From contig SDUX01000075.1 of assembly GCA_008729055.1 (NCBI GenBank), positions 1 through 12,500 of the forward strand: a stretch of DNA of 12,500 nt. Reading direction: 5' to 3'. The DNA comes from Pyropia haitanensis (lineage: Eukaryota; Rhodophyta; Bangiophyceae; Bangiales; Bangiaceae). Within the stretch, counting starts at the first letter, position 1. Every line of letters begins with the position of its first letter. Below, in pieces: positions 9,017-12,500 of this stretch. Below the pieces are notes generated by a model. The model was given only the letters and a program-made list of their open reading frames with translations, was not told the origin of the DNA and did not search any database. A program made the position numbers and the translations under genes.

Positions 9017-9027
9017 GGTGACGCCCG
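9003..9027 (-). other. Perfect 10-bp hairpin with an ATG in its 5-nt loop
   Basis: Arms CGGGCGTCAC (9003-9012) and GTGACGCCCG (9018-9027) are exact inverted repeats around the loop 9013-9017. On the minus strand the loop reads CATGA and contains the ATG at 9016-9014. If transcribed it would form a very stable stem at the start of the possible leader ORF. It lies about 45 nt beyond the 3' end of the tRNA-like unit. Confidence 0.8.
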
Positions 9028-9058
9028 TCGCTAGCGTGGGGACAGTGCTTGACGGCGT

Positions 9059-9063
9059 AAAAA
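9059..9063 (-). terminator. T5 run, possible RNA polymerase III terminator
   Basis: On the minus strand TTTTT begins 8 nt after the 3' end of the tRNA-Asp-like unit (ending at 9072). T4 or longer shortly after a tRNA body is the usual Pol III stop. It suggests that the tRNA-like unit was, or still is, a real Pol III transcription unit. Confidence 0.5.
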
Positions 9064-9071
9064 TGTTTTGA

Positions 9072-9157
9072 CTCTCCCACCGGGACTCTCGTCACATTGA
9101 ACCCGGGTCTCCCGCGTGACAGGCGGGCATACTTCATGGAAGTTGACCACTATACTA
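9072..9157 (-). pseudogene. tRNA-Asp(GUC)-like unit lacking its 5' acceptor strand, with D- and T-loop insertions
   Basis: Read on the minus strand from 9157: A box TAGTATAGTGG (9157-9147), D-stem strands GTAT (9155-9152) and GTAT (9132-9129), anticodon stem-loop CCCGC-CTGTCAC-GCGGG (9127-9111) with anticodon GTC, then T stem CCGGG (9106-9102) and CCCGG (9084-9080), then TGGGAGA-G (9079-9072) as 3' acceptor strand and discriminator. This matches eukaryotic tRNA-Asp closely. Three oddities: about 11 extra bases in the D loop (9145-9134), which form the hairpin ACTTC-CAT-GAAGT; 10 extra bases in the T loop (9095-9086), after TTCAAT; and no 5' strand pairing with TGGGAGA in the bases before 9157. 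It may be a tRNA gene split by the upstream element, a tRNA with ectopic introns of the kind known in the red alga Cyanidioschyzon, or a SINE-like relic. Confidence 0.65.
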
Positions 9158-9217
9158 GTTTAATTGGCGGTCCAAGGATCAACTCCCCCTGACAAACCAG
9201 GCGGGGAAGTAGCCCCC

Positions 9218-10236
9218 CTACTCCCCAATTCTCTCACCAACTCTCACAAAGTGATCACGCGGGCCAAGTGGCCCCCCCTCGTCCCCCTCCGGGACCTCCC
9301 CCCCGGTCCCAAAGCACCGGCTGTACCCAAGAGACACAGCGCGGGAGTGGGACCGCCACAAAGCAACAGACACCCGAGTCAGCAGGGTGGACCGCACCCC
9401 CGCAAGGGCCGGACCCCGCATGGCCCCCCGCAGCCACTTGGCGGTGGCGGGGCCGATGCGCCCAAACGCCTCCCACACCAACGGCGTGAAGGTGTGGGAG
9501 GCGGCCGGCCCGGGGAGGGAGGTGGCATACTTTGCCACCTTGTCCCTCTCCCGCGTCTCGGCCGCAACAGCCCGCAAGGGGCTGGCGGCAGTCGGGGCGG
9601 TGGTGCGGGGGCCGAATGGCGCCGTCACCGACGCGTCCGCCCACACCACCGCCCCCGACGAGGCGTGCGTGGCGCGCAGGTCGGGGCGAAGCGCGCCCCG
9701 ACCGCGGTCCACCACCGCCTCCACCTCCACCCCCCCCCACGAGGGCGTGCGGCGCAGCGCCTCCGCCACCAGGTGCACCAGGTGGTGGTGGAGGCGTGCG
9801 TGCCCGGAGGACTGCTCCGGGCACGCCGACAGGAAGTGCCGCCCGTCCGCGTCCGCGTCGCGGCCGCAGCGACAGCGGGGCGCCGGCGGTACCGACCGCG
9901 GCGGCGCCCCCAGCCACAGACGCACCGCCGCACGCATACCCGCGCCGGGGATAGCCGTGCCGCCCGTCCCCGGCGTCGGCAGCGCCGACAGCCAGCGGGC
10001 CGCCCCGCCCCCCTGGCATGCCGCCATGCCCGCGCGCCGCCAGAGCGACAGCTCGGCGTAGACCCGCGCGCGGGCGGCGGCATGGGCGGGGCGGGACAGG
10101 TCCCGCTGCGCTGCCGGTGCCTCCCCCCCCAGGAGAGATTGCCACGTGGGTGGCGAGTACAGCGCCGGGCTGTGTGGCCTGTCGGCCGAGGTGCTGTCGG
10201 TCGCACCGGCGCTGTACTCGGGGTAGGGGGGGGGGG
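9218..10236 (-). CDS. ORF2, -1 frame continuation: CCHC knuckle and restriction-like endonuclease
   Basis: This frame follows the RT in register with its homologues after a one-base backward shift at 10226-10236. It contains a linker with WLSALPTPG and AVRLWLGAPP motifs usual between RT and knuckle in this group, then a knuckle C-x-C-x9-H-x4-C at 9874-9821 (CRCG...H-FLSA-C), then the endonuclease: RPD (9688-9680), DASVT about 16 residues on, KVAKY (9541-9527), and TFTPLVWEAFGRIG. These form the PD-(D/E)xK-type nuclease that nicks target DNA to prime reverse transcription. The knuckle is thought to help bind RNA or target DNA. The frame ends at TAG (9220-9218). No key motif appears lost, so apart from the shift the protein looks intact. 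There is no start of its own: the in-frame codon at 10309 is GTG, within the RT tail. Confidence 0.9.
9758..9826 (-). repeat. Two adjacent strong stem-loops in the endonuclease coding region
   Basis: The first pairs CGCCTCCGCCACCA (9758-9771) with 9783-9796, 14 bp with one G-T on the plus strand (a C-A mismatch in the mRNA) and an 11-nt loop. The second pairs GCGTGCCCGGAG (9798-9809) exactly with CTCCGGGCACGC (9815-9826), 12 bp with a 5-nt loop. They are separated by one base and cover the codons just after the CCHC knuckle. High GC makes such stems more likely by chance. Confidence 0.7.
10154..10236 (-). promoter_or_regulatory. Candidate -1 ribosomal frameshift signal: C11 run plus 15-bp stem-loop
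   Basis: In the minus-strand mRNA sense: C11 (10236-10226) includes an all-C heptamer in correct phase (C at 10234, then codons CCC 10233-10231 and CCC 10230-10228). After a 7-nt spacer (10227-10221) comes a perfect 15-bp stem, CGAGTACAGCGCCGG (10220-10206) with CCGGCGCTGTACTCG (10168-10154), enclosing 37 nt. The RT frame has codon starts at positions divisible by 3 and the endonuclease frame is one further upstream-shifted, so a -1 shift is exactly what is needed. A homopolymer sequencing error or a real inactivating indel would give the same frame change. Confidence 0.5.
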
Positions 10237-12500
10237 AGGTAGGGCAGGGGCCAGGGGGTCGGCGGCCTCGTCGGCCGCCGCGTTGGGGCCCCCCCTCGCC
10301 CGCGACCACAACAGGCCGCTGGCAGGGGCCGCGCAGTGCGCCTCGTGGGCCGCCAGCAGGCCCAGGAGGGCCTGCCGGAGAGCGCCGGCAGCAGGCGCGC
10401 TGGGGTCGGGGTCGGGGAGAGGTGGTGGCCGCGCACCCGCCGGCGAGTCACCCGCCGGCCCCCCACCGCTTGCTCCCGTCGGCACCCCGGCCGCCGGCCC
10501 ACTCCTGGCCGTCGCAGCAGCGGCGGCGGGCGGCAACGTCCCACCGTCGGCCGCAACACGCGGCACCGCCAGGAGGCCGTCCGCCGTGGCGCGCAGCGTT
10601 GGGGAGTACGCCGCCCCCGCCCGCAGCGCGTCCACCCACGACGCCAGCAGGGCGGCGGGCACCACACGCGTGCGGCCGCCGACACCCAGACCGCCCATGG
10701 CGGGGGGGAGTGCCGCGCGCTCCAGCACCGCCTCACGGGTGGCGGTACTGTCGCGTGCGTCGCACAGCATCCCCCCCAGGGCGGTCCTGGCGTCGGCGTC
10801 GACCGCCGCGGCCAGCCGGGCGCCGGCCTCCAGCGGGAGGCAGCGGAGCCAGTAGTTGGCGCGCGGCCCCGCGCACAGCCGCAGCAGGAGGAGCTGCGAC
10901 TGCAGCTCCTCCGCTGGCAGGGCCGCGATGGCCGCCACCAGGTGGCGCTGGTCTGCCACGAGGCCGTCGACCCCCGCCGACACAAAGGCGGCGCCGCCGA
11001 GGGGAACAGAGAACTGCACCACCCCCTCGGCGGCCCACGTCCCCCCCCACCCCGGCGGTGCCGCCGCACCAGCCGGCGACCAGCCGGTGCACTTGGCGGG
11101 GGCCAGCTCCGCGTCCACGCTGTCCCCCACCGTGGCCGCGTCAGCCATGACGGCCGCCAGGTCCTCCGGCGTGCCCGCCGCGACCACGTCATCGTGGAAG
11201 GCGCGGACGAGCACACCGGGGTGGCCGTCCCGCAGACGCCGCAGGACCAGCCACAGGGCGGCCGCGTGCAGCAGCGGGCCGAGCGGGTCGCCCTGCTGCG
11301 CGCCCCGCTCGGCCCGCAGCGCCAAACGGGTGGGCGGTGGTGGGGGGAGCGGTAGAGGCAGAGGGGGCGGACCGTCTGCCGCCGGGGCCGTACCGTCGCC
11401 GCCGTCGCCGTCGCCATCGTCCCCGCCGTCGCCGCCGCCAGCAGCCCCGCCGTCGCCTCCGCCATCGTCGCCGCCGTCGCCGCCGCCATCGTCGCCGCCG
11501 TCGTCAGCCCCACCGCTCTCGCCCGCCCCCTCCGCCGCGGCCGCCCAGCCGTACACCGTCGGCGCCTCCTCCCCCCCATACACCCATTCCAGGTATGGGG
11601 CGAGGGGGGGGAGGGCGCGGCGCAGTACGGCTGCGGCGGCCGCCCGCGACACCAGGTTGAACGCGTTGCGGTAGTCCAACTGGACTACCGCATGTTGGGG
11701 GTGGTGGCCGAGGTGTGCCTCCAGCTCGTGCACGAGCCGCTCACACGCGCTCGGCACCCCCACCCCCAGCTGCGCCGGCGCCAGCAGCTCTGCCGCGGCC
11801 CCCCGCACGGTCGCCGCCAGTGCCGACGCCGCCAGCTTGCGGAGGGTCTCGGGCATGCCGATGGGCCGAAGCCCTGGCAGCCCGTCCGGTCCGACCCCCC
11901 CCGGCTTGGCCAGGAGCAGGAGGTCCGCGCCAGCGAGGGCGTGCGCCGCCGCGGCGGGCACGCGTGTGACCGCCGCGTCCGACACCAGCAGCTCCAACAC
12001 CCCCACCAGCGCGTCCTGCCCCCCCCCCTCCAGCGCCCACAGGTGCTCGGCCCGCAGGCCAGACGGGCCCGGCGCCGCGCCACGGGGGGCTCGGCGGATG
12101 GCATCCGCCACCGCCTCCCGCGTCACCCCCCGCGGCACCGTGGCGGCGTCGCCAAAATCCGCCGCGTCGGCGAGAAGGTCGCCAAACTCGGCCTCCACCG
12201 ACGCGGCGGAGGCAGACGCAGACGCGGCGGGAGGGAAGAGGAGGAGCGCCTTCCGCCACACGGCGGCGCTGTGCGGCGCCGGCTCGTCGGCCACCAGGGC
12301 GCGGGCGGCGGCACTGAGCCGGCCGGCCCGCACCAGGCGCAGCGCCCGCCGCTGCGACGGCGCCAGCCCAGCCGCCGCCTGGTCCCCCCCGCGCACCACC
12401 CTCTGCCGGCCGTCTAAGCGCCGCCGCCACGACGGCCGCCACACCCCCGCATTGCGGTCGGCCAGGGCGGTGCTGAACTCGCCGTTCAGCACCGCCTCGG
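10226..12500 (-). CDS. ORF2, upstream frame: reverse transcriptase domain (5' end outside window)
   Basis: The frame is open to the window edge, so the start lies beyond it. Residues are numbered from the GTG codon at 12492. A leader (about 39-90) with ALRLVRAGRLSAAARAL is of a type often seen before RT in this LINE group. Next come PGPSGLRAEHLW (141-152), KPGG...LRPIGMPETLRKL (196-220), motif A VVQLDYRNAFN (269-279, Asp273), motif B ERGAQQGDPLGPLL (395-408), motif C AFHDDVV (431-437, Asp434 and Asp435) and a thumb motif LPPAMGGLG (595-603). All three catalytic Asp are present. Motif C is HDD where Y/F-x-DD is usual. A Gly/Asp-rich insert (318-367) separates motifs A and B. After the C11 run (10236-10226) the endonuclease continues in the -1 frame; this frame stays open to 9625 but becomes Arg/Pro-rich and domain-free, so the feature is ended at the run. 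Confidence 0.92.
10887..10912. repeat. Perfect 11-bp hairpin in the RT thumb/connector coding region
   Basis: GGAGGAGCTGC (10887-10897) and GCAGCTCCTCC (10902-10912) are exact inverted repeats around GACT. Four further base pairs form beyond a one-base bulge (10882-10885 with 10913-10916). The codons encode Leu/Gln-rich LQSQLLLLRL, so the codon choice of a leucine-rich helix contributes to the symmetry. Confidence 0.7.
11392..11541 (-). repeat. GC-rich trinucleotide/9-bp repeat coding a Gly/Asp tract inside RT
   Basis: The plus strand carries about 150 bp of GTCGCC/GCC/ATC triplets in irregular 9-18-bp repeats. On the minus strand it codes about 50 residues of GGDDGGGDGG type, followed by a Pro-Leu stretch before motif B. 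It lies between RT motifs A and B, where related RTs have a short finger/palm connection. Expansion is by triplets, so the frame is kept. Confidence 0.9.
11667..11692. repeat. Near-perfect 26-nt palindrome over RT motif A codons
   Basis: The arms TGCGGTAGTCCA (11667-11678) and TGGACTACCGCA (11681-11692) are exact inverted repeats with a 2-nt centre. The minus-strand codons here give VVQLDYR, including the catalytic Asp codon. A hairpin would leave almost no loop, so it is more likely to act as DNA cruciform or intermolecular pairing, if at all. Confidence 0.85.

Larger units (their letters stand above)
9158..12500 (-). mobile_element. Non-LTR retrotransposon of the RT-RLE type, 3' part
   Basis: The window holds the 3' 3.3 kb of an element whose 5' end lies beyond 12500. 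It encodes RT, CCHC knuckle and restriction-like endonuclease in the order typical of RLE-class LINEs (R2, R4, NeSL and CRE groups), which integrate by target-primed reverse transcription, often at specific sites. The 3' UTR after the stop at 9218 is short, about 60 nt if the element ends where the tRNA-Asp-like sequence starts (9157), and there is no poly(A) tail at that point. It has the same orientation as the rRNA gene but lies about 8 kb upstream of 18S, not at the R2 site in 28S. The boundary at 9158 is an inference. Confidence 0.75.

Noticed and set aside
9040..9180. Permuted tRNA arrangement (3' half before 5' half), as known in some red algae
   Set aside because: The D arm, anticodon arm and T arm are in normal order, and no acceptor 5' strand followed by an A box lies downstream of the 3' end.
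9178..9217. Second, degenerate tRNA-Asp-like piece (CCCCGCCTG...TGTCA...GGGG) in the ORF2 3' UTR
   Set aside because: Only the anticodon-arm-like words match, with gaps; it can be explained by a local C/G-rich hairpin. Too weak to call.
9625..10225. Continuation of the RT frame past the C11 run for about 200 codons
   Set aside because: It becomes Arg/Pro/Cys-rich and shows no family motifs, while the -1 frame carries the knuckle and nuclease. It may be translated as a tail if no frameshift occurs, but is not a domain.
9164..10855. Plus-strand 563-codon open frame antisense to the RT-RLE gene
   Set aside because: Arg/Pro-rich shadow of ORF2, with no domain; the minus strand has clear RT, CCHC and RLE motifs.
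9218..12500. R2 element at its standard rDNA site
   Set aside because: The R2 target is in 28S. This element is upstream of 18S, beyond the intergenic spacer and beside a tRNA-Asp-like sequence, so only the domain class is shared.
1..12500. CRISPR array, bacterial operon or phage features
   Set aside because: Eukaryotic 18S, spacer repeats without spacer-repeat alternation, and LINE domains leave no support for prokaryotic systems.

Overview
The window comes from a eukaryotic nuclear genome at the edge of a ribosomal DNA unit. All recognisable features read on the minus strand. The left 1.3 kb is the 5' part of an 18S (small subunit) rRNA gene. It is interrupted by a 557-nt group I intron at the S516 site (E. 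coli numbering), inside the universal 515-530 loop. S516 group IC1 introns are common in bangialean red algae (Porphyra/Pyropia/Bangia). The 18S sequence style, and the very GC-rich, Ala/Pro/Gly-rich coding DNA to the right, also fit a red alga. That assignment is an inference and is not proven by the window; other S516-intron lineages such as some green algae and amoebae remain possible.

Layout: 1-1324 is 18S rRNA (exons 1-204 and 762-1324, intron 205-761). 1325 to about 5,780 is external transcribed and intergenic spacer, about 50% GC by eye. It is studded with A and T homopolymers and holds two tandem repeat families: about 176-181 bp x3 at 3633-4107, and about 152-158 bp x4-5 at about 4820-5575. 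At about 5,780 composition changes abruptly to roughly 75-80% GC. From there to the right edge lie two non-LTR retrotransposon coding regions.

The upstream one, 12500 to 9218, encodes a reverse transcriptase followed by a CCHC zinc knuckle and a restriction-like endonuclease (RLE). This is the domain order of the R2/R4/NeSL/CRE-type early-branching LINEs. The RT and RLE parts are in different frames. The change falls in an 11-C run and has the layout of a -1 programmed ribosomal frameshift signal: an all-C slippery heptamer, a 7-nt spacer and a perfect 15-bp stem. Next comes a tRNA-Asp(GUC)-like unit that lacks its 5' acceptor strand and has insertions in the D and T loops. Then comes a separate gag-like ORF1 (8634-5746), whose 3' end runs into rDNA spacer.

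The order ORF2 - tRNA remnant - ORF1 - rDNA spacer is the reverse of a normal two-ORF LINE. It suggests two element fragments abutting at the rDNA border. One candidate is an RLE element inserted in a tRNA-Asp gene, followed by a second, 3'-truncated element. Domain calls are firm for the 18S rRNA, the intron and the RT-RLE protein. Boundaries, element count, frameshift mechanism and host lineage are inferences.
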